From Amphiduros pacificus (Eukaryota > Annelida > Polychaeta > Phyllodocida > Hesionidae), in NCBI GenBank assembly GCA_949316495.1, contig OX439012.1:20450666-20514665 (forward strand): 64,000 bases of DNA. The letters run 5' to 3'. The translations under genes were made by a program, and so were the position numbers. Numbering within the stretch: the first letter of the stretch is position 1; every line of letters starts with the position of its first letter. Of this stretch, positions 42,433 to 55,735 are shown one piece after another. The notes beneath the pieces are model-generated. The model saw only the letters and a list, made by a program, of their open reading frames with translations, was not told where the DNA came from and did no database searches.

Positions 42433-42700
42433 TAAAATATCTGACCGGACAGACTGAATCCTGACAGGACAGACTGAATCCTGACAGGACAGACTGAATC
42501 CTGACAGGACAGACTGAATCCTGACAGGACAGATTGAATCCTGACTGGACAGACTGAATCCTGACAGGACAGACTGAATCCTGACAGGACAGACTGAATC
42601 CTGACAGGACAGATTGAATCCTGACAGGACAGATTGAATCCTGACAGGACAGACTGAATCCTGACCGGACAGACTGAATCATGACTGACAGACTGAATCA
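42433..42700. repeat. 20-bp minisatellite, block 1
   Basis: About 13 units of CTGACAGGACAGACTGAATC. Reading frames through it are artefacts. Confidence 0.94.
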
Positions 42701-42917
42701 TGAATGTGGCTAGACATTTCATTCTCTGACCTGACAGACTGAATCAAGAATGTAGCTAGACTTTATTTAACTGATACAATGGACTGAATCAGATCAAAAT
42801 TTTTCTACATATTACAGTAATATATTAATATAAAACAAATATGTAATATATTACATATTACAGTCATATACCTTCATCATGTGATCATACAAAGGGTTTG
42901 AATTAACTTGAATTAAT
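42701..42917. repeat. Junction block between the two 20-bp arrays
   Basis: GAATGTGGCTAGACATTTCA to TTTATTTAACTGATACAATG: the same junction sequence follows block 2 at about 43200, then becomes the 45-bp unit there. The rest (42790-42910) is AT-rich. Confidence 0.8.
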
Positions 42918-43200
42918 CCTGACCGGACAGACTGAATCCTGACAGGACAGACTGAATCCTGACCGGACAGACTGAATCCTGACTGGACAGACTGAATCCT
43001 GACAGGACAGATTGAATCCTGACTGGACAGACTGAATCCTGACAGGACAGACTGAATCCTGACAGGACAGACTGAATCCTGACAGGACAGATTGAATCCG
43101 GACAGGACAGACTGAATCCTGACAGGACAGATTGAATCCTGACAGGATAGACTGAATCCTGACCGGACAGACTGAATCCTGACCGGACAGACTGAATCAT
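42918..43200. repeat. 20-bp minisatellite, block 2
   Basis: About 14 units of the same CTGACAGGACAGACTGAATC repeat. Confidence 0.94.
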
Positions 43201-43236
43201 GAATGTGGCTAGACATTTCATTCTCTGACCTGACAG

Positions 43237-44515
43237 ACTGAATCAAGAATGTAGCTAGACTTTATTTAACTGATATGATGGACTGAATCAAGAATGTAGC
43301 TAGACTTTATTTAACTGATACAATGGACTGAATCAAGAATGTAGCTAGACTTTATTTAACTGATGCAATGGACTGAATCAAGAATGTAGCTAGACTTTAT
43401 TTAACTGATACAATGGACTGAATCAAGAATGTGGCTAGACTTTATTTAACTGATATGATGGACTGAATCAAGAATGTAGCTAGACTTTATTTAACTGATA
43501 CAATGGACTGAATCAAGAATGTAGCTAGACTTTATTTAACTGATACAATGGCCTGAATCAAGAATGTAGCTAGACTTTATTTAACTGATACAATGGACTG
43601 AATCAAGAATGTGGCTAGACTTTATTTAACTGATATGATGGACTGAATCAAGAATGTAGCTAGACTTTATTTAACTGATACAATGGACTGAATCAAGAAT
43701 GTAGCTAGACTTTATTTAACTGATACAATGGCCTGAATCAAGAATGTAGCTAGACTTTATTTAACTGATACAATGGACTGAATCAAGAATGTAGCTAGAC
43801 TTTATTTAACTGATACAATGGACTGAATCAAGAATGTAGCTAGACTTTATTTAACTGATACAATGGCCTGAATCAAGAATGTAGCTAGACTTTATTTAAC
43901 TGATACAATGGACTGAATCAAGAATGTAGCTAGACTTTATTTAACTGATACAATGGACTGAATCAAGAATGTAGCTAGACTTTATTTAACTGATACAATG
44001 GCCTGAATCAAGAATGTAGCTAGACTTTATTTAACTGAGACAATGGACTGAATCAAGAATGTGGCTAGACTTTATTTAACTGATATGATGGACTGAATCA
44101 AGAATGTAGCTAGACTTTATTTAACTGATACAATGGACTGAATCAAGAATGTAGCTAGACTTTATTTAACTGATACAATGGCCTGAATCAAGAATGTAGC
44201 TAGACTTTATTTAACTGATACAATGGCCTGAATCAAGAATGTAGCTAGACTTTATTTAACTGATACAATGGACTGAATCAAGAATGTAGCTTGACTTTAT
44301 TTAACTGATACAATGGACTGAATCAAGAATGTAGCTAGACTTTATTTAACTGATACAATGGCCTGAATCAAGAATGTAGCTAGACTTTATTTAACTGATA
44401 CAATGGCCTGAATCAAGAATGTGGCTAGACTTTATTTAACTGATACAATGGCCTGAATCAAGAATGTAGCTAGACTTTATTTAACTGATACAATGGACTG
44501 AATCAAGAATGTGGC
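43237..44515. repeat. 45-bp satellite with 180-bp higher-order period
   Basis: About 28 units containing GAATGTAGCTAGACTTTATT and AACTGATACAATGGACTGAA. The variant TGATATGATGG recurs at 43275, 43455 and 43635, i.e. every four units (180 bp), before the order breaks up. The GGACTGAATC portion is shared with the adjacent 20-bp unit. Confidence 0.94.
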
Positions 44516-46093
44516 TTGACACAGTGAGACACTTCATGTTGTGATATTATGATGGATTCCTGCACATTTTACTTTTGCTGAGAAAGTTCAAATAACTTAT
44601 TTACAAAAACATGTATACATGTACTGAGGATATGCTGAGGACCAATTTGTTTTATCTAAATTATGTTATGTGTCAAACAGACCTTGTGATCTTAATTAGC
44701 CATCAAGCAGACTTTGTGACCTTAATTAGGTAATCTGAACATATTTGGTATTTCTCATATTCCACTATCAGGGCTTAACATTAAACAGTGAACTGGGGGC
44801 ACTGAAGGGTTTTTATAACCTTCATGCAAATATTTGCCATTATATTTTTAATTCAAATGGCCAGGAATTAATTGACTATTTTTTATATTTACATTGTGTT
44901 TTCTTCTGGATCAGAAGATCTTACATTAAGTCCAACAATTCCAGATCACCTCATTATTTTTTTTGACACGACTTTGAAGTAACTCATATTATAATTCAAG
45001 ATACCAAAAACTCACTAACCTATGAGCCAATACAAAGAACTTTCCTACAATTATTTTCACCCTGCATTAAAAATTGAGCAAATCTGTTGTGTGAAACGAT
45101 ATATTCACAAACAAGACTGACTGTCTGCAAAGTTGGACTTGACACTTGAAAAGTGATAAATACGAGGGGGAAAATCTGGCAAGCTGAATATTAATGCTAA
45201 TAAAATTGATAAAAATAACTTGTGTGAAATGATATCTTCATAAACAAGTGCAAAGTTAGACTCAACAAATTTAAACATGATAAATACTCGGTTAAATCTA
45301 GCAAGGTGAATACTAATTAATGCGAACAAAATGCATAAAAACAACTTGTACATCTTGACAGTGAATGTATTTTGCATTAAATGTTACCAATATCATATTA
45401 CAAACCATTTATCTCAGGTGTGTATCCTGACAGAGCAGGTGGCATTGACAACTATCTCATCATACTTATTTAAAGTACACACCAAAACTACCATATTTGC
45501 TTCAATAATCCCACCCAGATTTTCAAATCAAACTCTCTCAAGGCAAAATTTCTTTTTTCCTTTATATCTTAAAAAAAAAAAAAAAAAACTTTCAATAAGA
45601 AAGTGATCAATACCTTTTCAGGTTGGAAGTTTGGTCCCTACTCAGCGAAGATATCGCATTGTTTCAGTGTAATAATAAAAACCTTATTATCTGTTCTAGG
45701 CATAACCTATAGCAATAATTAGGCAGAAGATGACATGTGATGTGAGATGTGCGAGAGGTTTGCATTCCTCACACAGAGCCCCTTTATCAGGGTCTGAGGG
45801 GGGCCCCAGCCAGACTAAATATAAGGTGTAACAGCCAGCTTTTTGCAGCTAATCCTGGATGTTGGTGTGGGCTGAATAACAAACACTCCATGTTCAACAT
45901 CATATTTCTTCTCAGCCAGCCCTCTGTGGCTTCCATTTCATTGCCTTTGACACAAAAAATAGATATATATGCTAGACATACCCATGGTTTTTATAGTAAA
46001 TACCTTTGATTAAAAAAAATACTTAAGGCTCTTGGAGGGCATAACCATATCTATCTATGGGACAAACAGATGCAGGCCTTGTAGTTCCTGACT
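44516..46093. other. Intergenic with a diverged ~133-bp tandem pair
   Basis: At 45085-45350 a unit beginning TTGTGTGAAA(C/T)GATAT and containing GTGATAAATAC is present twice, strongly diverged. A poly-A run lies at about 45571-45588. No exon recognised. Confidence 0.45.
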
Positions 46094-46330
46094 CAGGGCT
46101 TGACATACGCACTGGCCCGGTGGCCCGGGGGCCAGCAGATCCGCTGTTCAGGCCAGTGAATGCTCTGTTGTAGTGGCCCAGTTGGGCAACCATATTTTTG
46201 GTCTTTTAGTGGCCCAAACTATCTTGATTTTATTACTCTAATCATTATCCTAAGAACTTCGGGCCACCACTTCACATGCTCTGATGGCCCAACTGGGCAA
46301 CCAACATTTTTCTCTTTATGTCAAGGCCTG
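46094..46330. mobile_element. hAT-like MITE (237 bp)
   Basis: Left end CAGGGCTTGACATA, right end TATGTCAAGGCCTG: 14-bp inverted ends with one mismatch. CTGACT flanks both sides (46088-46093, 46331-46336). CAGGGCTTGACAT is a known hAT-type terminus, and the interior GGCCCAGTTGGGCAACCA / GGCCCAACTGGGCAACCA repeat is typical of such elements. The expected 8-bp duplication is visible only as 6 bp. Confidence 0.7.
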
Positions 46331-46429
46331 CTGACTGGTCTTATAGGATGTTGACCTATCTGAACCTTTGTATGGTTCTCTTTAATAAGACAAATCAATT
46401 GTTCATACCCATGGTCCTTATTAGTTTGA

Positions 46430-47335
46430 ATGATACAGCCATGGTTCTTACAAGATATAGTCATGGTTCTTACAAGATATATCCATGGTTCTTTCAAGAT
46501 ATACCCATGGTTCTTTCAAGATATACCCATGGTTCTTACAAGATACAGCCATGATTCTTACAAGATATAACCATGGTTCTTACAAGATACAGCCATGGTT
46601 CTTTCAAGATATAGCCATGGTTCTTACAAGATATAACCATGGTTCTTTCAAGATATAGCCATGGTTCTTACAAGATACAGCCATTATTTTTACAATATAT
46701 AACCATGGTTCTTACAAGATATAACCATGGTTCTTACAAGATATAGCCATGGTTCTTTCAAGATATAGCCATGGTTCTTAGATACACCCATGGTTCTTAC
46801 AAGATATACCCATGGTTCTTACAAGATATACCCATGGTTCTTTCAAGATATACCCATGGTTCTTACAAGATACAGCCATGATTCTTACAAGATATAACCA
46901 TGGTTCTTACAAGATACAGCCATGGTTCTTTCAAGATATAGCCATGGTTCTTACAAGATATAACCATGGTTCTTTCAAGATATAGCCATGGTTCTTACAA
47001 GATACAGCCATTATTTTTACAATATATAACCATGGTTCTTACAAGATATAACCATGGTTCTTACAAGATATAGTCATGGTTCTTACATTACAAGATATAG
47101 TCATGGTTCTTACAATATATAGCCATGATTCTTACAAGATATACCCATGGTTCTTACAAGATATACCCATGGTTCTTACAAGATATACCCATGGTTCTTA
47201 CAAGATATAGCCATGGTTCTTACAATATATAGTCATGGTTCTTACAATATATAGCCATGATTCTTACAAGATATACCCATGGTTCTTACAAGATATACCC
47301 ATGGTTCTTACAAGATATACCCATGGTTTTTATTG
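46430..47335. repeat. 22-bp minisatellite
   Basis: About 41 units of CATGGTTCTTACAAGATATA plus two bases. A run of variant units (46524-46720, ending in the ATTATTTTTACAATATATAA variant) recurs in the same order at about 46855-47045, a higher-order duplication of about 330 bp. Confidence 0.94.
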
Positions 47336-50300
47336 GTCCTTAGAGGACATATCCATTCAAGTCTACAGGACATACCATGGTTCTTATAGGACACACCCAT
47401 GGTTCGTGATGAGTCTTTTGGGACATAACCAAGGTTCTTATTTTTCCTTGAAGGACATATCTATGGTTCTAAAAGATTCTCTAAAGATTTTCTGTGTTTG
47501 CCATCAAGTAAATCCATTAATCTGAATTCACTGAAATAATAATAAATGATATCAAATATTATTTAGAAAAAAAACACTGGTTTCCAATATTCACCTGGTT
47601 TCAACTAATTAATCATGACAATTAAGGTTGCAGTGTGAACTGATTATTTCTTGAATTAAATCTAAATCCTTCAAATTATCATCTTGTGATATAGTATCTA
47701 TAATCAGAAAGCTGATCAGAGAGTAGCATAAATCATACATCTATTTTAAGGAATAAGATAGAACTTCCATATTATATCTAAATCAAACCAGGGCAAAAAT
47801 GACAGGTTTAACAATAGTTAACAATAGTTCCTGCGAATCTAATTACAATTAAACCTCAATTTTTGTCATTATCTTGATTCTCACTGGCTGATATTTCTCA
47901 TGTTATACAGAATTGCAGCTTCCTACACAACCAAATTTCCATGACACATGTATTATGAAAGTCTGTTACAACTTACTGATAGCTTTACGATTTTTGTTAA
48001 AAAATCATAAAAATATGTAAAAAATTCTAAGCCTAATAGAAAATTGATAGAATAAGTCCTTTGAAAATATATTTTACCTACTGATAGCTAAGAACAACGC
48101 CCATCAGTTTCAGAAGAGATCAAAGTTGATGGACAGACAGAATAACAATGTCAGCATAGCTAAAAATCTAGCTGATCTGAGATGTCTCAGCACTTTTGGT
48201 CTCGTGACAGAAAACCTTAATGTTGAGCCGTTTACATCAAATGGGAAGTACATTTTGTGAGTCGATATATATGGGGCTGTGACTCATCAAGTTCACCATA
48301 ACCGAGTCAAATGATTCATCAGAGTCAATAAACACAGAAGCTAACCACAAGAACAAGTCGCCTGCACATGGGGGCAAGTCCCCGGAATGGTGTGAATCTA
48401 AACACACTTCATTCAGCATCTCGTTCTTGTTCCTGACCCTAAATTTACATTGATACAATGAAAAAAAATTAAATCCTTTGAAAATATATTTTCAAATAAC
48501 TTCTCAAATAACAATAATCTTGGATTCTGCCTGAACTCTTAAGCTACCAGTTATTTGTGCTCTTAACTGACCATATTCCTTGGGGCCATTTTGTTAATAT
48601 CTGCACAACATCAACAGAATGTTTGAACTTTCCTCCGACACGAATATGGCCTGACTTCAAGCCAAGACTGTGCACCCATATCATAATACATCTGGCTCCG
48701 AATCTATGAAGTCAGAATAGTGCAAGTCGCTACATGACCACGCAAATGTGAGCAAAAAATATATACCTTCCTCCTAAAATATTCATCGACGGCTTTGATG
48801 CCATCTATATCTCAAGTTATCTTTTTTGTTGCACACATGCAATTGTTTTTTGGGGTTTTTTTAACTTCTTTTTTCTTTTCTTTTTTTGTCTTAAGACGAT
48901 TTTATTGCCACCGCCTGTTTTCTGAGAGTCTGACCTTTGCCGACCCCAGACTAAGTGAATAATTTCTGGCCTGGCAAGAATCCAAGCTTATCTTTTAATT
49001 GCCTGGGTTACGAATTACGAGCATCTAGTCCTTGCATAAGAGGCATGTGACCTCAACTCGCAAGGAACATTTCAGATATCACTCCATGCGTATTGTTAAG
49101 GACATTCATATATTAAGCTGCCTGAAAGCAATTTTCAAATATCTCTACTTCGCCCAGCCAGCCACTGCCCATATATATTAATATAACAAGAGTGACGATT
49201 ATACTTGAAAGCTCCGAGCAATTTACAAATACCTGGCAAGGTTAACAAGATTCTTAGCGATGTATTCAACAAATCGTGCGGATGCCTATAGAAGGATCTC
49301 GGCTTGGTTTTTTGTCAGACAGAAATGACTGAAATAGACAAGAGGGGATATCTTATTCGCCTCTAACACAATGGTCTTCTGTACTTGGCGAACCCTAATT
49401 GTTTAACTGCTCTAGCTCTGAACCCCTGAGTTCAAATACGTATCCTTTTATTTATTTATTTTTGATCTGCACACAGAGATTGTCACTCTCACTGTGATTG
49501 TGTGACCACTGCCTCAAAACACTAACATTATAATGCATCAAAAATGACAACCGCAAAAACCAGTTTTTCTGGAGAACAAAGCCTGTCATTGCCGGACATA
49601 TGGTGTGAGGTTTTACCCTAACCCACTAAACGGGTTTCAACTTCCGTGACTCCCATGCATCTCAGGGGAGAGGAGGGAGGGGGGGGGGGGGGTTAAATGA
49701 GGTGAGAAAGCTAGACGATTCAAAGGGTTTATGGGCCCGAGATGTAATACTGAACATAAGCAGGTGATTATGTTGATGGGACGTCTGTCTGTCTTGAGTC
49801 GGATGTCGGATGCGGTACATTCTTCCTATGTTATGAGTCTGTCACGACTGAGTATGAATCATACACCTATATGGACACGGTCACTTCATAAAGCAAGTCA
49901 TAAAGTTCAGACAAAAAACTTCTACCTTTCCTTCTTTCCCAACTCACCCGATCGTCCGATAGTTCTGTGTTTAACCAATGGTGGTGAATCCATGTATCGC
50001 ACATATGGATTCATCTTCGGTCCTCATTTAAGGCTAATCCAAACGGATACAAATGTAACATGTAAATCCTGACATTCCTTCTGGCTAATTTCCTCCGTTA
50101 ACATTCACTGTCTGGGGTCTGACCTGTCCTCGAATAAACAAAACACATGGAAAGGCTGAAAGTAGTCTCAGGCTGCACTTGACCCCGTCATACCCATTAC
50201 AACAGAAATCCTGCATTGTGATTGGCCACTTGCCTCAGCTGATAGAACCATTTGTATTGGCACCGGGCCAAAAACACACACTGTCTCCCCTCCCAAAGTG

Positions 50301-52484
50301 GCATGTCCAGATTTAGCATTGACAAGTGAAAAGGGGCTTTCCAAAACTGCAGAAATCATCTGAAAAGTTGACTGCAACACATTCGACTCAATTTTACCTG
50401 CACCGCCGTTAACAAATCAAAAATATGGACACGCCAATCTCAAGGCTAAATTTCTGCATATCTTTGCCAGCTTTGACAGTCAGTTCTTTTGTCAATGTTT
50501 GAACAGCCTTAGCTGTCGACTGATAACAATTTCAATTTACTATAAGGTCCGCCACAATGGCAATTATATGTTATGAGGCGTGATTGTATGAGGTCAGGCG
50601 TGACCATGGTGATTTACAACATAACATGACATGAATAGAAGTCAAGTTCTGGTTGTCAGTGACCTCCTCAGGACAAGAAAAGGTGACAAAACAGCCTGCA
50701 TTCATAAGGAAAGACTTCAAATACATTTTTTCTACTGTGTTTTTTTCAATAGTTCAGAACAAATAAGGCATATAATCTGTAAACCTTTTTTTCTTATGCT
50801 ATCCTGATCTTTCAGAATAAGTCAATTTAAAAACCTTTTATTACTATGCTATCATGATCTTCCAGAAAAGGGCAATTTAAAAACCTTATTTTACTGTTAT
50901 CTCGATCTTCCAGAGAAGGCAATAATCTTCAAACCTTTTTTCCTACTGTGCTATTTCAATCTTACACAATAAGGCAATACTTTAAAAACCTTTTTTATAC
51001 TCTGCTATTTCGATCTTTCATAATCAATTATTTATCGAAGTTCAAGACATACATGAGTCAGAAATACAGAATCCTCCAACACTTGATGTATTCAATGTCA
51101 CCAGTCCATTTGGTAGTTTTATATCAAGGAGCCACATTAAACTTCCATGAAAACATCTCAAATCTAATGCACTCATACAGCATCAAAGCTTTCTGTAGAA
51201 CAATATTAATACTTTTTGTTTGTGTGCAAATATCACCATTTTAATTAATAGCACAGTATAGTTTCTTTTTAAAGAAAACCTTTTCTGTTACTAATAACAT
51301 TGCCCCTGGACTTGCTTCTTATCATATAAAAACATCACAATGATAACAGCACTGATGTGAACACGGATAGCAATACGGATAGCAATACGGATGACAACTT
51401 GATGAGCGGATCAGGACTAGGATGAAAAAACTCAGCTTCCATCACATCACTTAATCCTGAAATCTCAAAGTCAGTTTGGGTCAATAGTTTAAAATTCATG
51501 TGATTTCTCAATTACAGCCAAAGTAAAAGCCAATGACGAGAAAGACTTTATAATTATATTTCAAACAAAGCTGAAATCATCCCAAATCCACTATTTGTAG
51601 TTATACACACACAAAAGAAACCCAAAATCAATAAAATTGTAAAACATAGGCAATTGTAAAACATGTACCACCCCTCAGCCCTGGTAACTTACTGCATAGT
51701 ATTCGTTTGTTTGAATGTTTATAGTGCTGCCCGAAATAGTCTTGTGATAAGAGTATTATGTCTCTGCACCATTCACTTGTAAATGTGGAATGTTAGGATA
51801 ATATGGTCAATAAACGTCTTATTGTTTGTAGTTGGTTTTGTAACTAACTGGGATAGAACATATGCATGAAAAAAAATATATAATTGATTCATTGTCAGAG
51901 GAAATGTCAAATATGTCAACATTTAAGTCCCGCAACATTATGATCCAGTTACTCTAGAATTATTGAGATGATGGGCCTTTGACCTTGAAAAGTAGGTGAA
52001 GGTCACCATCCATCGAACTCATACGTGGTTTTCATCAGATGCTTTTGTGTGTCTAGTCTAATAAAGCTGCCAACATTTGTTCTCAAGTTATCGCAATGAT
52101 GAGGATTTCACATAATTGCCCCTGTGACCTTGAAAAGTAAGTGAAGGTCATGTTCCATAAAAAGTCCGACATCTTCACTAGATGCTTATGTGTGTCAATT
52201 CTCATAAAGCTGTCATCATTTGTTCTAGAGTTATCATGATGCAGTAATGAAGTCGGGACCATAATAAAAATGAGGTTACAACAAAGAGTTTAAATCATTA
52301 ATGACTCTTTCGTTAAAGTTGACTTGATTCAGTCATACCTGTGTCCCTGTGATGTCCAGTTGGCCCTGTGTTAATCTGGGATCCCACTTGGTGATGCTTT
52401 GACTGCCTTGAAAAAACATATGCACATCAACTAGGAAAAACTTAGAGTCAAGCCACACCTAAAAGAACAAATATCTGTCATATT
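47336..52484. other. Intergenic region; no gene recognised
   Basis: 48.1-50.5 kb is less AT-rich and less repetitive than its surroundings, but the longest open frames (48237-48458 minus, 49731-50072 plus, 50168-50380 minus) have no recognisable domain or exon boundaries. A G-run lies at 49680-49692. At 50745-51025 a degenerate ~65-bp unit with CTTTTTT..GCTAT..GATCTT words is repeated four to five times. At 51930-52250 two diverged ~130-bp copies contain GACCTTGAAAAGTA(A/G)GTGAA. Confidence 0.4.
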
Positions 52485-53100
52485 TTGGATGTTCTCATCA
52501 CACGGTATCACATTTTGGATGCTCTCATCACACGGCATAACATTTTGGATGCTCTCATCACACGGCAACACATTTTGGATGTTATCATCACACGGCATCA
52601 CATTTTGGATGTTCTCATCACACGGCATCACATTTTGGATGTTCTCATCACACGGCATCACATTTTGAATATTCTCATCACACGGCATTACATTTTAGAT
52701 GTTATCACACGGCATCACATTTTGGATGTTCTCATCACACGGCATCACATTTTGGATGTTCTCATCACACGGCATCACATTTTGGATGTTCTCATCACAC
52801 GGCATCACATTTTGGATGTTCTCATCACACAGCATCACATTTTGGATGTTCTCATCACACGGCATCACATTTTGGATGTTATCATATGGCATCACATTTT
52901 GGATGCTCTCATGACACGGCATCACATTTTGGATGTTCTCATCACACGGCATCACATTTTGGATGTTATCATATGGCATCACATATTGGATGTTCTCATC
53001 ACACGGCATCACATTTTGGATGTTATCATCACACGGCATCACATTTTGGATGTTCTCATCACACGGGATCACATTTTGAATGTTTACATATGGCATCACA
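52485..53100. repeat. 30-bp minisatellite
   Basis: About 20 units containing CATCACACGGCATCACATTT. The unit is a multiple of three, so frames are open on both strands; not coding. Units missing 3 or 6-9 bases (ATCATATGGC) recur at 52880, 52970 and 53085. Confidence 0.94.
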
Positions 53101-54679
53101 TGTTGTATTACAGAGAGAGAGGAAGTTTCTCTGGTTAATATAAAAAGCACCAACGTAATCATGCAATGAAATGCCCTTCTCCATTGTTTGCCTTCTGTAA
53201 AAATCCTGTTAATTTATTGCCATTACATCAATTTGCCCACCCAGTGTACATTTGATGACGGATATGATAATGCATTATTGCACAATTTGCAAGAATTATC
53301 GCCCGTTATTGCCATGTATATATTTACGGTAATGGCACAAAGCTACCCTGGGATCAAAGACAAAGGGATCCAACCGTTTGACCCTACTTGACCTTTGGGT
53401 GCCAGTCACAAACCCTACTCTGGTGCCCTACCGTGTGTAATAACCCCGCTATTCACAGTGTTTAACGACCCCCCACTTCTGCCGTCTAAACTTTGTACAT
53501 ACACCACTGCACCAGAGATGATATGGCAATATTAATTTACAAAGATCGTATGATTTGAAAGGTTCACTTTTCAACTCTTTTTGCAGCAAATCACAGCAGG
53601 TACCATTTCCTGGGCACTTTTTTTCAGACTGAGACATTTTTTTTTATTTTCGACACATCTGAATCTGCCATACCTTGTAGATGGAAATATTTTTGTTTTC
53701 CTTCATTTTGAATAAATAGGTTATTCTGAAAGATTAACGTGGCAGAGTATAAAAATGTGAATATACACAAAAAGTCTGCTCAATTTCAGATGGTTACAAC
53801 AAAAATTGTCCTTTTATGCCAAAATTAAGCCATATTTTGGAAGAATATTCAACAATGTAATGATGTCAAACATAAATTTGTACCTTCTTATCAAGATTTT
53901 CCAGTAATTTAATTTCTTATTTTAAAAAGAGTTGAACCAAGATTATCTTCCATAAATAAATACCTTCCTTCCACTGCTGAGCCCTCTATCAAACTTCATA
54001 CATACAAACAATTGGCCAGGGTAAGCGACTGTTGTCGATCTCTGCTTGAGGATACTTGCCTATTCTAGAGATCCACTATTCTACTGTACAAACAATTATT
54101 CTTCCCTGACTTAATGAGATATATTAAAACGCACCAATCCCGCACTTCTAAAGCTGATGCTTTTATTCCATAGACAACTTCCTATAACACTAATCAAAAA
54201 TCCAGTTCCAGAAACTAAATGATAACTATATGATAACTCATGAGGAATTATTTTCTCATCGCTTTGTTTTATCTTATTCATTAAACATGTGACCGTGCTT
54301 ATATTCATTATTAATGAGAATTTTTTCCAGCCAGGATGCACGAAGCCAATATTTTGCTGTCCATGTTGATAGTATCAAAGACAACAAATCCTGCTCTTGA
54401 TTGTGCCGGAAACTATACAATATATTGCTATCATGATCACATCCCTTTGTCATCAAAATGATACAAAAAAATAACCAACATATGAATCACTAAAAGCGAA
54501 ACAAACATTTATACATCACCACATAAATGGGTCTCTGAACCAAAATATTTACTTGCACCTAAAAGTTACATGGTGCCATACTTTGCTTGGCAGAATATAC
54601 GGCAACACTTCTACATGTATCAGAGCAAACAAAGAGGTGCTCAGCGGCCGTGACGTGAAACACAGGACCAAGGTTACTA
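53101..54679. other. Intergenic, nothing recognised
   Basis: AT-rich; no domain-bearing frame, no element boundary seen. Confidence 0.4.
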
Positions 54680-55035
54680 CGACACGAAAACTCAAAACTC
54701 CTGACGACACCGACATGAAAGCTTGAACTCCCGCCGCCGACATGAAAGCTCAACACTCCCGCCAACGACATGAAAGCTCAAACTACCTCCGACGCCGACA
54801 TGAAAGCTTGATCTCCTGAAGACAATATGAAAGCTCAAACTCCTTCCAATGACATGAAAGCTCAAACTCCCACCAACGACATGAAAGCTTGATCTACTGC
54901 CGACAATATGAAAGATCAAACTTCCGCCAACTACATGAAAGCTTTAACTCCCGCCGACGACATGAAAGCTCAATCTCCCGCCAACGACATGAAAGCTTTA
55001 ACTCCCGCCGACGACATGAAAGCTCAAACTCCTCC
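54680..55035. repeat. 27-bp minisatellite
   Basis: About 13 units of GACATGAAAGCTCAAACTCC plus CGCCAAC, with GACAATATGAAAGCTTGATC variants. Open frames through it are artefacts. Confidence 0.92.
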
Positions 55036-55735
55036 CATTCTCAGGGCAAATACTATAGATCTTAGCTTGGGGGGGGGGGGAACAGGCTGTTGGAGGGGAG
55101 GGGGGGAGGTGAAGAGACAGACAACCACCTGTCAACTGCACCCGCCTGATTCTTTCTGGATCTGCCTTACATCTGTCCCAGGACATAAATACATAACTAC
55201 TAAGCTTTTTTCAACACCACATTTATATGTTTACTTTTTCTGCTACGTTGTGTTTTTTGTTCAGGATCATGCGGTACTACAGTCTTGTTATAAAGCAATA
55301 AGTATGAACTACTTTTTTGGGTCGGTCGTACTCTGAATTATGCCAATAATTTCTGACAATCTCTTCATTACAATTTATCTTTATCCATTTAAAATGAGTG
55401 ACTTTTGTTTACAAAATATGTACTAAAATGAGTGACTTATGTACTATAATATATGAATGACATAATGTGATGGGAATGCTCCATGAGCATTAAAAAACTG
55501 ATCTGGAAATTAATTTTTCCAGATCAGTCCAGTTAAATAAATCTATAATCTATAACCTGTCTATCATATCACAAGAAAATTGAGCAAAATTGTAAGGCCA
55601 CGATAAAATCCTGTATGACTCATTTCTTGCATACTTCAAAGGGATAAAAATGACAAGTTTGCAGTCAGGACCATGTAACTCTAAGATCACTTATAAATGT
55701 GAGCAAATAAGGTCACAGGAGCCCCTGTGCTGCAC
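55036..55735. other. Intergenic with a G-rich tract
   Basis: G-runs at 55070-55081 and 55095-55110. An inverted pair CTGATCTGGAAATTAATTTTTCCAGATCAG lies near 55498-55527 (10-base arms TGATCTGGAA / TTCCAGATCA around AATT), a perfect hairpin. No gene. Confidence 0.5.

Noticed and set aside
42413-43246. Minus-strand frames with SGFSLSCQDSVCPVRIQ repeats
   Set aside because: A 20-bp minisatellite open in three frames.
49731-50072. 113-codon plus-strand frame in the less AT-rich 48-50.5 kb region
   Set aside because: No domain, no splice context; length is compatible with chance.
52485-53162. Frames on both strands with HHILDVLIT and NIQNVMPCDE repeats
   Set aside because: A 30-bp non-coding minisatellite whose unit is a multiple of three.
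54549-55336. Frames with DDMKALTPA or SFHVVGGS repeats
   Set aside because: Artefacts of the 27-bp minisatellite.
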